64,000 bases of DNA from Streptomyces wuyuanensis (GCF_900103455.1 NZ_FNHI01000025.1:1-64000); one strand, 5' to 3'; positions 16,589 through 27,652 are shown, counted from the stretch's first letter. Numbers and translations: made by a program. Notes: generated by a model not told the origin, from the sequence alone.

Positions 16589-19500
16589 TCAGGGGCGGGC
16601 GGGGGTCAGCGGCGGGACCGGCACGGCGTCGACGGAACGCGCGGCACGGTCCAGGGCGCTGGCGAGCAGGGCCAGGTCCGTGGGCCCGTTGCCCAGTTCG
16701 CGCACGGGCCTGCGGGCCGGAGGGTCGCCCATCCGCTCCCATGCCAGCTCCACGACGGTGGGCCGCAGGGTCGCCGTGCGAGGGATACGGCCCGTCACCC
16801 GGCCGCTCTGGAAGGGCGTCACCCTCCCGTCCGGATGACCGAGTCTGCCGCGCCCCGGTGCCGGGTCCTCCGGACCGGGCGCCACGACCGGCGTGTCCAG
16901 AACGACCCTCAGCCGGGTGCTGCGGGCCAGCTCCGTGTCGGCAGTGCGGTCCGGGCGGGCGGACGTCGCGACCAGATGGACGCCGAGGCGCCGGCCGTCC
17001 CGGGCCACCGCCTCCAGCGCCCTGACGACGGAGCCCGCAGCGGGGCGGCCCGGACTGCCGAGCGCGGGGGCGACCAGGGCGTCGTAGTCGTCGACGAGGA
17101 CGACGAGCCTCGGCAGCGGCCCGGGCGCTCCCGCGCCCGCTGCCCCCGCCCTCGTACGGCCGCCGGAAGCCCGGAGTCGGAGCGTGCCGCTGGGCGGCGG
17201 GTCCAGGTCGCCGAGGGCGTCCGGCCGGGCGTCGGCCCGGGCCTCCGGGCGGGATTCCGCGGCGCTCGGCGGGCGCTGGCCGACCAGCCGCTCCGAGACC
17301 TCGCGGCGCGTGTGCCACTCCTCGAACGCCTCCCGGCCCAGCAGCTCCGCCCGCCGTTTGAGCTCCGCGCCGAGTGCCTGGGCGAATTCACGCATCCGCA
17401 GCGGCTCGGAGGCGACCAGATGCTCGGTGACGTGGGGGAGGTCGGTCAGCGCCGCCAGGCCCTCACCGCGCTCGCCCCCCGCCCCGTCCACGAGCAGCAG
17501 CCCGAGCCGGTCCGGCCGGCCGCCGGCCGCCAGCGAGGCCGCGATGGCACGGAGCAGTTCCGTACGGCCGCTCCCCGCGGGGCCCTCGATGATCAGGTGC
17601 GGGTCTTCCGAGGTGAGGTCGACGGCGACCGGTCCGCCGGGTCCGGCGCCCAGCACGGCCGTGCCGGCGGTGGCCGACGCCCAGCGGGTCATCAACGAGG
17701 CGGGGGTGGCCCGGGCGAGGCCCAACTCGTCCAGCAGCCGCGCCGACCGCGGCAGCGGGGCCGCCACCGCCCGGCCGTGCGCCGGGGCGTCCCCGTCGGC
17801 CCGCAGCGGTGCCAGCGCGCGGCCGAACCGCTCGGCCCACGCCGCCGACACCGCGTCCACCGCCGCCACCGTGCCATGGCCCGCCGGGTGTCCCGCGGCC
17901 GTACGCAGCAGGCGCAGCGCCGTCGCCACGTCTCCGCTGAGCAGTCCGGCGGCGCCGCACTCCCGGAAGGCCGGCGACGCCGCGCAGGCCTCCTCGTACG
18001 TCGCCGCCACCGGGGACAGCGGCGAGGCGGGCGGGGTCTCGGCGAGGCAGACGAGATGGATGCCGGCGGCCGCGCCGCCCCCGGCGAGGCGTGCCGTCGT
18101 CTCGCGCAGCGCGGCGGAACCGGGGTCTCCGTCGAGCACGACGAGCGTGCGCGGTCCCGTGTGGCGCGCGGCTGCCTGTTCGACGGCGGCGCGGTCCGCG
18201 CTCGGCCAGCCGGAACCGAGCGGCCCTTCGTCCAGCCGCCGGGTCAGCTCGGCGGTCCTGGCGGTGGCCTGGTCGCGGTCGTAGGCGAGGAGCAGCCTGC
18301 AGTCCTGCCCGTGGCCGGGCCGCACGTGCGGCAGCCAGCCCAGCCAGCTCCAGGCCTCCTTGCGCTCCTCCAGCGGTCTGGCGCGGTCGGTGCTGATCAG
18401 CACGATCTCCAGGTCCGCCGGCGAGTGGAGCGCGGCGGCCTGGGCGACGACGGAACGGGCCAGCCCCATGAGCCGGGCCCGCGGGCCGGCGAGCCCGAGG
18501 GACCCCGCCTCGCGCAGGCCGACGGTGACGGGCACGGCGGGGGTGTCCGCGCGGTCGGCAGTGCCGAGGCGGACGACGAGGGACTCGGGATGGCCGGCGT
18601 CGCGCTCCCACAGCCGAGGTCCGGGACCGAGGGCGGTGAGCAGCACGGCGGCGGGATCGGGCCAGGTGTCGGCGGTCGACTCGGCGATGGCGGGCACGCT
18701 CTCGCCGCCTGCCTCCGGGGCGCCGGACTCCTCCCGGCCCCCGGCGAGCCGCCGGGCCCAGGCGCCTATGCCGCGCCTTCGCCTGCCGCGCCCGCCCTCC
18801 GGGCCGCTCACGGCGGACCCGAAGCCGTCCGCCACTCCCGTGCCGTGGGTGGTGGCGCCGTCCACGGCGGGCGTACGGGCGGGGGCGCCGGCGCCCGGCG
18901 GGCGCACGCCGAGCCGGGCTTCGTCGGACGCGTGATCCCGGGCGTGCGGCACGCCGCCCGCGCCCCGGGCGCCCTGCCCCGGGCCGGTGCCGGACCCGGC
19001 GCCGTGCGGAACGTCTGCCGCCGGACCCGCGCCACGGGCACCGGCGCCGCGTCCCGCCGGGTCCCCGTCGCGGCCTCCGCCGTGTCCCGCCGGGGCAAGG
19101 CCGTGCCCGCCGTGTCTCCCGGGGTCCGCGCCGGGACTCGCGCCGTACGGGCTGCCGGCCGCGGCGCCGGGGTGGCCGGGGGCCGGGCGGCCCGGCGTGT
19201 CCCGGGTGTACCCGTCGCCGGCACCGGCGCCGCGCCCGGCGGCCCCGGGCGCGTCCGGGCCCGGTCGGCCGGGGTGGGCGATGCCGCTTCCGTACGCGGT
19301 GGGGGAGGCGCCCGGGAGGCCGGTCCGTGCGGCCCCGTCCGCGCCCGGTCCGTCCGGGTGCGCTCCGGCGCGGTCGCCCGGTCCTCCGGTCGTGGAGCCC
19401 GGACCGCGCCCGTCCGCCCGTCCGTGGAAGGGGACGTCGCCGTCCGGTGACGGGGCCGGTGACGGGGCCGCACCGCGAGCCGCCGGCCGCTGCCCGTCCG

Positions 19501-20281
19501 CCTCGCGCTCGCGGGCCCAGGACGGGACCCGGTCCGCGCGGTCGCCGGCGGGTGCGGGATCCGGCGCGGGGCGGCGCACCCGCAGATGGCCCTCGCCGTC
19601 CGGCGCGGTCACCGGACCCACCCCGTGGGCCGCAGAACCGGAAGCCGGCGGGCCGGAAGAACCGGAACCCGCAGCCGCCGGGGAAGCCGCCAGCCGGAGC
19701 GTGGACTCGCCGATGCGCAGCAGCGCGCCCGGGCCCAGCCGGACCGCCTGCCGTCCGACCTCCGCGCCGTCCAGCGTGGTGCCGTTCGTGGAGCCGAGGT
19801 CCGCGATGGTGACGCCGCCGTCCTCCGCGACCGTGACCTCGCAGTGCAGCCGCGAGACGTCCGGGTCGTCGAGCGGTACGTCGGCCTCCGCCGCGCGCCC
19901 GATCCGGATGCGGCCCTCGTGCAGCAGATGGACCCCGCCCGCGTCCGGGCCCGCGATCACGTGGAGCTGCGTCCGCGCCGCCGCGCCCTCGTGGTCGCCC
20001 GCCTCGTCCTCGGCGGGCGTCTGGAGCGACAGCACCGCCCCGTCGACGAGCGGCGGCTCGCCGAGCGCGCACCGCTGGGCGTCGAGCCGCTCCCGGCCCG
20101 CGTAGAGCACGACCGTCCCCGACGGCGGCGCCTCCGCCCCCGAGGCGGCCGCGGCCAGTGCCGAGGCGACCGCCGCCAGCGCGGTACCCGCCGGGGCCGT
20201 GACGAGCACGTCGCACGCGCGTGCGGCGCCCTGTGAGGACTGGCCGCTGCGCGGCGCGAGGACGGTCAGCCGGATCTGCAT
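16589..20281 (-). CDS. FHA domain and FtsK/SpoIIIE (EssC-like) protein
   Basis: The 1230-residue protein resembles type VII secretion EssC/EccC proteins but lacks obvious membrane spans. Residues 1-90 form a ubiquitin-like region. FHA is at about 105-200, with IRIGRAAEADVPL, SRLHCEVT and DLGSTNGTTLDG. A Gly/Pro-rich linker runs from about 200 to 575. An EssC-type middle region follows (LGLAGPRARLMGLARSVVAQ, then WLGWLPHVRPGHG). One ATPase domain has Walker A GPAGSGRTELL (about residues 899-909) and Walker B RLVVLVDDYDAL. The Walker A lysine is arginine, so ATP hydrolysis is doubtful. FHA domains bind phosphothreonine, which fits the two kinases encoded divergently next door. ATG 20281 begins the ubiquitin-like domain. 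Confidence 0.85.
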   Translation of the reverse strand: MQIRLTVLAPRSGQSSQGAARACDVLVTAPAGTALAAVASALAAAASGAEAPPSGTVVLYAGRERLDAQRCALGEPPLVDGAVLSLQTPAEDEAGDHEGAAARTQLHVIAGPDAGGVHLLHEGRIRIGRAAEADVPLDDPDVSRLHCEVTVAEDGGVTIADLGSTNGTTLDGAEVGRQAVRLGPGALLRIGESTLRLAASPAAAGSGSSGPPASGSAAHGVGPVTAPDGEGHLRVRRPAPDPAPAGDRADRVPSWAREREADGQRPAARGAAPSPAPSPDGDVPFHGRADGRGPGSTTGGPGDRAGAHPDGPGADGAARTGLPGASPTAYGSGIAHPGRPGPDAPGAAGRGAGAGDGYTRDTPGRPAPGHPGAAAGSPYGASPGADPGRHGGHGLAPAGHGGGRDGDPAGRGAGARGAGPAADVPHGAGSGTGPGQGARGAGGVPHARDHASDEARLGVRPPGAGAPARTPAVDGATTHGTGVADGFGSAVSGPEGGRGRRRRGIGAWARRLAGGREESGAPEAGGESVPAIAESTADTWPDPAAVLLTALGPGPRLWERDAGHPESLVVRLGTADRADTPAVPVTVGLREAGSLGLAGPRARLMGLARSVVAQAAALHSPADLEIVLISTDRARPLEERKEAWSWLGWLPHVRPGHGQDCRLLLAYDRDQATARTAELTRRLDEGPLGSGWPSADRAAVEQAAARHTGPRTLVVLDGDPGSAALRETTARLAGGGAAAGIHLVCLAETPPASPLSPVAATYEEACAASPAFRECGAAGLLSGDVATALRLLRTAAGHPAGHGTVAAVDAVSAAWAERFGRALAPLRADGDAPAHGRAVAAPLPRSARLLDELGLARATPASLMTRWASATAGTAVLGAGPGGPVAVDLTSEDPHLIIEGPAGSGRTELLRAIAASLAAGGRPDRLGLLLVDGAGGERGEGLAALTDLPHVTEHLVASEPLRMREFAQALGAELKRRAELLGREAFEEWHTRREVSERLVGQRPPSAAESRPEARADARPDALGDLDPPPSGTLRLRASGGRTRAGAAGAGAPGPLPRLVVLVDDYDALVAPALGSPGRPAAGSVVRALEAVARDGRRLGVHLVATSARPDRTADTELARSTRLRVVLDTPVVAPGPEDPAPGRGRLGHPDGRVTPFQSGRVTGRIPRTATLRPTVVELAWERMGDPPARRPVRELGNGPTDLALLASALDRAARSVDAVPVPPLTPARP

Positions 20282-20690
20282 CGCCGTCAGCGGTCCCTTC
20301 TGCGCGGGGTGCCCGGCAGGGGAGCCGCCCTGTGATTCCCCCCACCCGGCAGGTCGGCACGGCCGGAGGGCTCTCCCGACCCCACGGCTCCGTGCTGGGG
20401 GCATCCTCGCATCCGCCACCGACACCGCGCCCGGGGCCCACCCGCAAGTGATCTTGATTGGTCGGCTCTGGGCCCAAAAGTGCCTGCTTGGGATCGCCTC
20501 TGCCGCCCACCGGGGTGCCGTTCGGCAACCAACGGGGCGTTCCGGACGTCTTAACCGCCGATCCGCTGATCACTCCGGTGACCCGATCGGCGGCACTACA
20601 GTGGGTCGGACACCCGGACGGAGCCAACCATGGACCGGGGAAGCGGAACCATGAGGAACGACGTTCCACCGACGATCAGCAGGGAGTGAC
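20282..20690. other. 409-nt divergent intergenic region upstream of pkaA
   Basis: It separates the FHA/FtsK gene from pkaA and must hold both promoters. A TACAGT-like -10 hexamer is present near 20595-20600 without a good -35 partner. No convincing gene or strong hairpin was found. Confidence 0.5.
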
Positions 20691-22412
<1,722 letters not shown>

Positions 22413-22446
22413 CGCCCCGGCACACGATCACTCTGTCGTTATGTCG

Positions 22447-22477
22447 ACTTCTGCGGGGGAAAAAGCCCCGCAGAAGT
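22447..22477 (+). terminator. terminator after pkaA
   Basis: A perfect 12-bp stem (22447-22458 with 22466-22477) has a loop containing AAAAA. It separates pkaA from pkaB, so the two kinases may be expressed independently or by partial read-through. Confidence 0.7.
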
Positions 22478-22559
22478 GACGGTTGGCGCCATCCTGGGCA
22501 CGAGGCACCCCGACAGCCGCGTACTTTGATGGGCAACGCCAGCCGCTGAGGGAGCAGTC

Positions 22560-23795
22560 TTGGCACGGAATATCGGCAGCCGGTACACGGCCCATCAGAT
22601 TCTCGGCCGGGGCAGTGCGGGCACGGTGTGGCTCGGCGAAGGGCCCGAGGGCCCCGTCGCCGTCAAGCTGTTGCGCGAGGACCTCGCCTCGGACCAGGAA
22701 CTGGTCGGGCGCTTCGTCCAGGAGCGCACGGCCCTCCTCGGACTCGACCACCCCCGCGTCGTCGGAGTGCGCGACCTCGTCGTGGACGGCAACGACCTGG
22801 CCCTCGTGATGGACCTCGTCCGCGGTACCGACCTGCGGACCAGGCTCGACCGAGAGCGCCGGCTCGCCCCCGCGGCCGCCGTCGCGATCGTCGCGGACGT
22901 CGCCGAGGGCCTGGCCGCGGCCCACGCGGCCGGTGTCGTCCACCGTGACGTCAAGCCGGAGAACATCCTGCTGGACATGGAGGGTCCCCTCGGCCCCGGC
23001 GGCGCACACCCCGCACTGCTCACCGACTTCGGCGTCGCCAAGCTGATCGACACTCCGCGCCGCACCAAGGCCACGAAGATCATCGGTACGCCGGACTACC
23101 TGGCCCCGGAGATCGTCGAGGGTCTTCCGCCGCGCGCCGCCGTGGACATCTACGCCCTCGCGACCGTGCTGTACGAGCTGCTCGCCGGCTTCACCCCGTT
23201 CGGCGGCGGGCACCCCGGGGCCGTACTGCGCCGCCACGTGACGGAGACCGTCGTCCCGCTCCCCGGCATCCCCGACGAGCTGTGGCAGCTGATCGTCCAG
23301 TGCCTGGCCAAGGCGCCCGCCTCCCGGCTGCGCGCCTCCGAGCTGGCGGCGCGGCTGCACGACCTGCTGCCGCTGCTGGCGGGGATGCCCCCGCTGGACG
23401 TGGACGAGCCGGACGCCGAACCCGCGGAGGCGTACGAGGAGCCCGAGTACGCGGCGCGGCCGGCGGAACCGCGCCGCCGCGGGGCCGTCCCGCTGGTCCG
23501 CGGCTCGGCCACGGACTCCAACCGCGACACCCACACCTCCATGCGGGTCCCCGGCCCGGACGAGCTGGCGGGCGGCGCCCGCGGTACGGCCCGCGCCCCG
23601 CGCACACCCGGCCAGCGCCGTCCCGGCTCGGCCCGGCACAAGGCGGAGGCGGTGCGCAGACGCCGGATCACACTGGGCGTCGCGGCCCTGGTGCTGGCCG
23701 TGGCGGCCGGTGTCGGCGGCTGGCTCGCGACGAGCGGGGACGACAGCTCTGCACCCCCCGAGGACTCGAAGCAGTCGGCCCCGGCCCAGCCCTAG
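22560..23795 (+). CDS. pkaB: Hanks-type serine/threonine protein kinase PkaB
   Basis: The 411-residue kinase has glycine loop GRGSAGTV (about 17-24), Lys36, HRDVKPEN (128-135) and DFGVAK (156-161); all catalytic residues are present. The tail carries a basic stretch (RHKAEAVRRRR), then a single membrane span (ITLGVAALVLAVAAGVGGWLA) close to the C-terminus. It has no extracellular sensor domain. The start is a TTG at 22560 after GGGAGCAG; no better start exists before the kinase fold. It lies 69 nt before prfB on the same strand. Confidence 0.92.
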   Translation: MARNIGSRYTAHQILGRGSAGTVWLGEGPEGPVAVKLLREDLASDQELVGRFVQERTALLGLDHPRVVGVRDLVVDGNDLALVMDLVRGTDLRTRLDRERRLAPAAAVAIVADVAEGLAAAHAAGVVHRDVKPENILLDMEGPLGPGGAHPALLTDFGVAKLIDTPRRTKATKIIGTPDYLAPEIVEGLPPRAAVDIYALATVLYELLAGFTPFGGGHPGAVLRRHVTETVVPLPGIPDELWQLIVQCLAKAPASRLRASELAARLHDLLPLLAGMPPLDVDEPDAEPAEAYEEPEYAARPAEPRRRGAVPLVRGSATDSNRDTHTSMRVPGPDELAGGARGTARAPRTPGQRRPGSARHKAEAVRRRRITLGVAALVLAVAAGVGGWLATSGDDSSAPPEDSKQSAPAQP

Positions 23796-23864
23796 CCCCC
23801 TCAGGACGGCCGGACGTCCACAGGCGCGGCGGGCGTGTCGCGCGATGCCGTTACTCTTGGACGC

Positions 23865-24971
23865 GTGGCAGTCGTCGATGTATCCGAAGAGCTGAAGTCC
23901 CTCTCCTCGACCATGGGGTCGATCGAGGCCGTCCTGGACCTCGACAGGCTGAGGGCAGACATCGCCGTGCTCGAGGAGCAGGCGGCGGCGCCGTCGCTCT
24001 GGGACGACCCCGAGGCGGCGCAGAAGATCACCAGCAAGCTCTCGCACCTGCAGGCCGAGGTCCGCAAGGCGGAGGCGCTCCGCGGGCGGATCGACGACCT
24101 CGAGGTGCTCTTCGAGCTCGCCGAGGCCGAGGACGACCCGGACACCCGGGCGGAGGCCGAGGCCGAGCTGGAGGCCGTCCGCAAGGCGCTGGACGAGATG
24201 GAGGTCCGCACGCTCCTGTCCGGCGAGTACGACGAGCGCGAGGCGCTGGTCAACATCAGGGCCGAGGCCGGTGGCGTGGACGCCGCCGACTTCGCCGAGC
24301 AGCTCCAGCGCATGTACATGCGCTGGGCCGAGCGCCACGGCTACGGCACGGAGGTCTACGAGACCTCGTACGCGGAGGAGGCCGGCATCAAGTCGACCAC
24401 CTTCGTCGTGAAGGCGCCGTACGCCTACGGCACGCTGTCGGTCGAGCAGGGCACGCACCGCCTGGTCCGCATCTCCCCGTTCGACAACCAGGGCCGCCGC
24501 CAGACGTCCTTCGCGGGCGTCGAGGTCCTTCCCGTCGTCGAGCAGTCGGACCACGTCGAGATCGACGAGTCCGAGCTGCGCGTCGACGTCTACCGCGCCT
24601 CCGGTCCCGGCGGCCAGGGCGTCAACACGACCGACTCCGCGGTCCGCATCACCCACATCCCGACCGGCATCGTGGTCTCCTGCCAGAACGAGCGCTCCCA
24701 GATCCAGAACAAGGCGAGCGCGATGAACGTCCTCCAGGCGAAGCTCCTCGAGCGCCGCCGCCAGGAGGAGCAGGCCAAGATGGACGCCCTCAAGGGCGAC
24801 GGCGGCAACTCCTGGGGCAACCAGATGCGGTCGTACGTCCTCCACCCGTACCAGATGGTCAAGGACCTGCGGACGGAGTTCGAGGTCGGCAACCCGCAGT
24901 CGGTGCTCGACGGCGAGATCGACGGCTTCCTGGAGGCGGGCATCCGCTGGCGGAAGCAGCAGGAGAAGTAA
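23865..24971 (+). CDS. prfB: peptide chain release factor 2
   Basis: The 368-residue class I release factor recognises UGA/UAA stop codons in the ribosomal A site. The codon-recognition motif SPF is in RISPFDNQGRRQTSFAGVEV, and the peptidyl-hydrolysis motif GGQ is in SGPGGQGVNTTDSAVR. Both are complete. GTG 23865 gives the family's standard length; an upstream in-frame ATG exists at 23844. The gene is read in one frame: the in-frame UGA and +1 programmed frameshift used for autoregulation in many bacteria is absent. A perfect terminator follows. Confidence 0.97.
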   Translation: MAVVDVSEELKSLSSTMGSIEAVLDLDRLRADIAVLEEQAAAPSLWDDPEAAQKITSKLSHLQAEVRKAEALRGRIDDLEVLFELAEAEDDPDTRAEAEAELEAVRKALDEMEVRTLLSGEYDEREALVNIRAEAGGVDAADFAEQLQRMYMRWAERHGYGTEVYETSYAEEAGIKSTTFVVKAPYAYGTLSVEQGTHRLVRISPFDNQGRRQTSFAGVEVLPVVEQSDHVEIDESELRVDVYRASGPGGQGVNTTDSAVRITHIPTGIVVSCQNERSQIQNKASAMNVLQAKLLERRRQEEQAKMDALKGDGGNSWGNQMRSYVLHPYQMVKDLRTEFEVGNPQSVLDGEIDGFLEAGIRWRKQQEK

Positions 24972-24986
24972 CCACTCGGTAGTTCC

Positions 24987-25024
24987 GTGACGGCGCCGCG
25001 CCCCGAAGGGCGCGGCGCCGTCAC
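24987..25024 (+). terminator. strong terminator after prfB
   Basis: A perfect 17-bp GC-rich stem (24987-25003 with 25008-25024) closes on a CGAA tetraloop, 15 nt after the prfB stop. Confidence 0.85.
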
Positions 25025-25152
25025 GCATGCCCGGATCCTGAGCCGGAGCAGGTGTCCCCTCCCACCCGGTTCTGATCACGGACCGATACCAAGTCCGCTA
25101 CGCTCGGTAGCGGCAGCCCCGCAACGGCGGCCGCGTACCGGGGGAGTTGGGC

Positions 25153-25977
25153 ATGGCGATCGAGGACAACCCGCAGTCCCGTGAGACGTACGGGCTGGAG
25201 CTCAGGCGGCGCCGGGAGGCCGCCGGTCTCACTCAGGAGGAGCTGAGCCGGCGCGTGGTCATGTCGCGGACCCACATCGCGCACATCGAGGCGGGCAGGC
25301 GCAGACCGGACGTGGAGGACGCGCGACGGCTGGACGGCGTGCTGGACAGCGGCGGGTTCTTCGAGCGGTTCCTGCCGTCGCTGAAGGAGGGCAAGGTCGC
25401 GGAGCACTTCGCGGAGGCGCTGGAGCTGGAGCGCCGGGCGAAGGTGATCCGGGAGTACGCGCCGAAGCTGGTCCCGGGCGTCCTTCAGACGGCCGCGTAC
25501 GCCCGGGAGGTCCTCGGCTCCGGTTTCCCGGCCAAGACGGCAGAGGAGCGCGACCGGCTGCTCGCGACACGTCTTGAACGCTCCGGCATCCTGGCCGACT
25601 TCCACGCTCCGGTGTTCTGGGCACTGCTCGACGAGGCGGTGCTACGTCGTCCCATCGGCGGTCCGGAGGCCATGTGCGAACAGCTCAGGCACATCGCGGA
25701 CTTGGGCGAGAGCCATCGGATCCGCGTGCATGTACTCCCCTTCTCGGCCGGCTTCCACGCCTTGGTGGAGGGCTTCGTCTCGCTCATGTGGTTCGAGGAC
25801 CTGCCGCCGGTCGCGTATGTGGAGGGGCTGAAGACGGGCCGCGTGCTTGAAGTCCCTTCCGCGGTGCGCGATTGCCAGGTCGCATACGATCACGCCCTGG
25901 GAGACGCGCTCTCGCATCGCGAATCCCTGGCTCTGATCAGGTCCGTTGCGGAGGAGTACGAGCATGCGCAGCAGTGA
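25153..25977 (+). CDS. XRE-family helix-turn-helix regulator with DUF5753
   Basis: The 274-residue protein has an N-terminal lambda-repressor-like HTH (about 14-68: YGLELRRRREAAGLTQEELSR and MSRTHIAHIEAGRRRP). The DUF5753 domain follows (about 90-265), with LVPGVLQTAAYAREVL and FVSLMWFEDLPPVAYVEG. Streptomyces encode dozens of these, commonly paired with a small DUF397 protein, as here, and related to the WhiJ developmental regulators. ATG 25153 lies 6 nt after GGGGAG. The ligand sensed by DUF5753 is unknown. Confidence 0.92.
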   Translation: MAIEDNPQSRETYGLELRRRREAAGLTQEELSRRVVMSRTHIAHIEAGRRRPDVEDARRLDGVLDSGGFFERFLPSLKEGKVAEHFAEALELERRAKVIREYAPKLVPGVLQTAAYAREVLGSGFPAKTAEERDRLLATRLERSGILADFHAPVFWALLDEAVLRRPIGGPEAMCEQLRHIADLGESHRIRVHVLPFSAGFHALVEGFVSLMWFEDLPPVAYVEGLKTGRVLEVPSAVRDCQVAYDHALGDALSHRESLALIRSVAEEYEHAQQ

Positions 25978-26188
25978 GCACATCGTCCCCGATACCGCCC
26001 CCGTCTGGCGCAAGTCCAGCTACAGCGGCGGCAGCAGCGGCGACTGCCTGGAAGTCGGTGAGTCCGGCGCCGCCCGCGTCCCGGTCAGGGACAGCAAGAA
26101 CCCCCATGGCCCCGCCCTCGTCTTCGGCCCCTCGGCCTGGACGGCCTTCGTCGGTGCCCTCAAAGCGCACTCGCTCGAACGATCCTGA
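25964..26188 (+). CDS. DUF397 domain small protein
   Basis: The 74-residue protein has the DUF397 hallmark WRKSSYSGGSSGDCLEVG, then VPVRDSKNPHGPALVF and the terminal WTAFVGALK. Its start (ATG 25964, after GAGGAG) overlaps the end of the HTH/DUF5753 gene by 14 nt, indicating translational coupling. In such pairs the DUF397 protein is thought to modulate its cognate regulator. No enzymatic motif is present. Confidence 0.9.
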   Translation: MRSSEHIVPDTAPVWRKSSYSGGSSGDCLEVGESGAARVPVRDSKNPHGPALVFGPSAWTAFVGALKAHSLERS

Positions 26189-26510
26189 ACTCGGCGCCCG
26201 TAGCCGCGATTCGCTGCCGGGAAGCGAAAAGCACCAGGTCGGCTCGCTTTGTCGACAAGGGAACTGCCGTCGATCAGGCGGCAGTTCCGTTCTTACGTCA
26301 CAGTTATGTGCTCCCGGCTTGGGCAACTGGCCTTATTTCGGGCATCGCACGCGCAATGAAACTTGACGCGTCCGCGGAAAGTGGGAAGGCTGGCGCGCGG
26401 CATGCGTACATGTGGGACGGGTGTGAGCGGGGAAGCGGAAGCGCAGCCCCGAGCGGTCGCCGCCCCTGACGCTGCCCTACAAACGAATGAGCTACTGGGG
26501 GTAGCAGCAG
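26189..26510. other. 322-nt intergenic region before the LAETG protein
   Basis: It holds the hairpin terminator at 26260-26288. Further down, TTGACG at 26363-26368 could be a -35 element, with only a poor -10 (AAGGCT) 17 nt later. It is noticeably less GC-rich than its surroundings. No gene is supported. Confidence 0.5.
26260..26288 (+). terminator. terminator after the DUF397 gene
   Basis: A perfect 10-bp stem (GGAACTGCCG at 26260-26269 with 26279-26288) and a 9-nt loop, followed by GTTCTTA. Confidence 0.65.
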
Positions 26511-27488
26511 ATGACCAAGAAGACGCGTGTCCGCGTCGCGCGGATAGCCGCCGGCGCGGTGATCGCCGCCGGGGCTTCCCTGACCGCCGCGGGCGCAGCC
26601 CAGGCCGTCGGCATCGATGTCGGCGTCGGTGGCCTGAGCGCCAGCGCTGAGGTCGACAAGAACGGTGTCGACATCGGCCTCGGTATTCGTGACGGCGAGA
26701 CCACCGGCGACACGAGCCTCGGTCAGACGACCGGCTCCACGACCGGTGACCCGGCCACCACAGGTTCGACGACCGGTGACCCGGCGACGACCGGTTCCAC
26801 CACGGGTGACCCGGCCACCACGGGTTCCACCACCGGCGACCCGGCGACGACCGGTTCCACCACGGGTGACCCGGCCACCACGGGTTCCACCACCGGCGAC
26901 CCGGCGACGACCGGTTCCACCACGGGTGACCCGGCCACCACGGGTTCGACGACCGGCGACCCGGCGACGACCGGTTCCACCACGGGTGACCCGGCCACCA
27001 CGGGTTCGACGACCGGTGACCCGGCGACGACCGGTTCCACCACTGGTGACCCGGCCAACTCGGGCGGCAACGGCAACTCCGGCGGTAACGGCAACTCGGG
27101 TGGCAACGGCAACTCGGGCGGCAATGGCAACAACGGCGGCAACGGCAACTCCGGTGGCAACGCCACCGGCGGTGACCAGGGCGGCTCCACCGGCGGCTCC
27201 TCCACCACCGGCGGCTCCTCCACCACCGGCGGTTCCGCCGCGACCGGTGGCGGCGACGGCGGCTCCGACGGCTGCACCGTGAACGTCGAGGGTGCCGAGT
27301 GCGCCGACAACACCGACACCGACTCCGCCGGCTCGCAGCCGGTCGAGCAGGGCAAGGCCAAGGAGGAGCTGGCCGAGACCGGCGCCGCCGAGACCACGTT
27401 CCTGCTGGTCGGTGCCGCGACGATGATCGCCGGTGGCATCGGCTTCCGTATGCTGCCCCGCCTCGTCAGCGGCCGTACCGCTGCCTGA
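26511..27488 (+). CDS. LAETG-anchored surface protein with decapeptide repeats
   Basis: The 325-residue secreted protein starts with a basic/hydrophobic signal peptide (about 1-32, ending AAQA). Residues 75-184 are eleven copies of the decapeptide GSTTGDPATT, the last ending ANS, followed by GGNGNS repeats and Gly/Ser/Thr-rich sequence. A short CTVNVEGAEC segment could form a disulfide. The C-terminus has the class E sortase signal LAETG (residues 287-291), a hydrophobic span and a basic tail ending SGRTAA, so it should be covalently joined to the cell wall. The Thr/Pro repeat suggests an extended, possibly glycosylated stalk. No binding domain or adjacent sortase is visible. A strong terminator follows. 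Confidence 0.85.
   Translation: MTKKTRVRVARIAAGAVIAAGASLTAAGAAQAVGIDVGVGGLSASAEVDKNGVDIGLGIRDGETTGDTSLGQTTGSTTGDPATTGSTTGDPATTGSTTGDPATTGSTTGDPATTGSTTGDPATTGSTTGDPATTGSTTGDPATTGSTTGDPATTGSTTGDPATTGSTTGDPATTGSTTGDPANSGGNGNSGGNGNSGGNGNSGGNGNNGGNGNSGGNATGGDQGGSTGGSSTTGGSSTTGGSAATGGGDGGSDGCTVNVEGAECADNTDTDSAGSQPVEQGKAKEELAETGAAETTFLLVGAATMIAGGIGFRMLPRLVSGRTAA
26733..27062 (+). repeat. 11 x 30-nt coding tandem repeat with 60-nt higher-order period
   Basis: Eleven 30-nt units encode GSTTGDPATT. At the DNA level, units alternate between two synonymous versions, giving 60-nt blocks. 26821-26880 and 26881-26940 are identical, and 26941-27000 differs at only a few bases. This indicates recent unequal exchange or slippage, so copy number is likely variable between strains. 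Confidence 0.95.
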
Positions 27489-27554
27489 CCGCCCTGTCCC
27501 GTCCGATCCGCCTGATCGGATGTGACCCGCGGTAGCGGTCCGTCACAGCAAGCA

Positions 27555-27594
27555 ACAGGGGCCCGGAGAGCCGTGAAGCTCTCCGGGCCCCTGT
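27555..27594 (+). terminator. strong terminator after the LAETG protein
   Basis: A perfect 16-bp stem (27555-27570 with 27579-27594) with an 8-nt loop, about 65 nt after the stop codon. It may also act on the convergent small gene at 27653. Confidence 0.85.
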
Positions 27595-27652
27595 GCGTTC
27601 CCGTGCGATCCCGTGGGGTTTCGGGCGCCTGTGTCCGGCTCCGGCCGGCCCG

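Noticed and set aside
23865..24000. Programmed +1 frameshift in prfB
   Set aside because: The gene is continuous from GTG 23865 with no internal UGA, so this regulation is absent here.
26733..27062. Regular 30-nt repeats resembling a CRISPR array
   Set aside because: There are no unique spacers: the units are contiguous, in frame and encode a decapeptide of a secreted protein.
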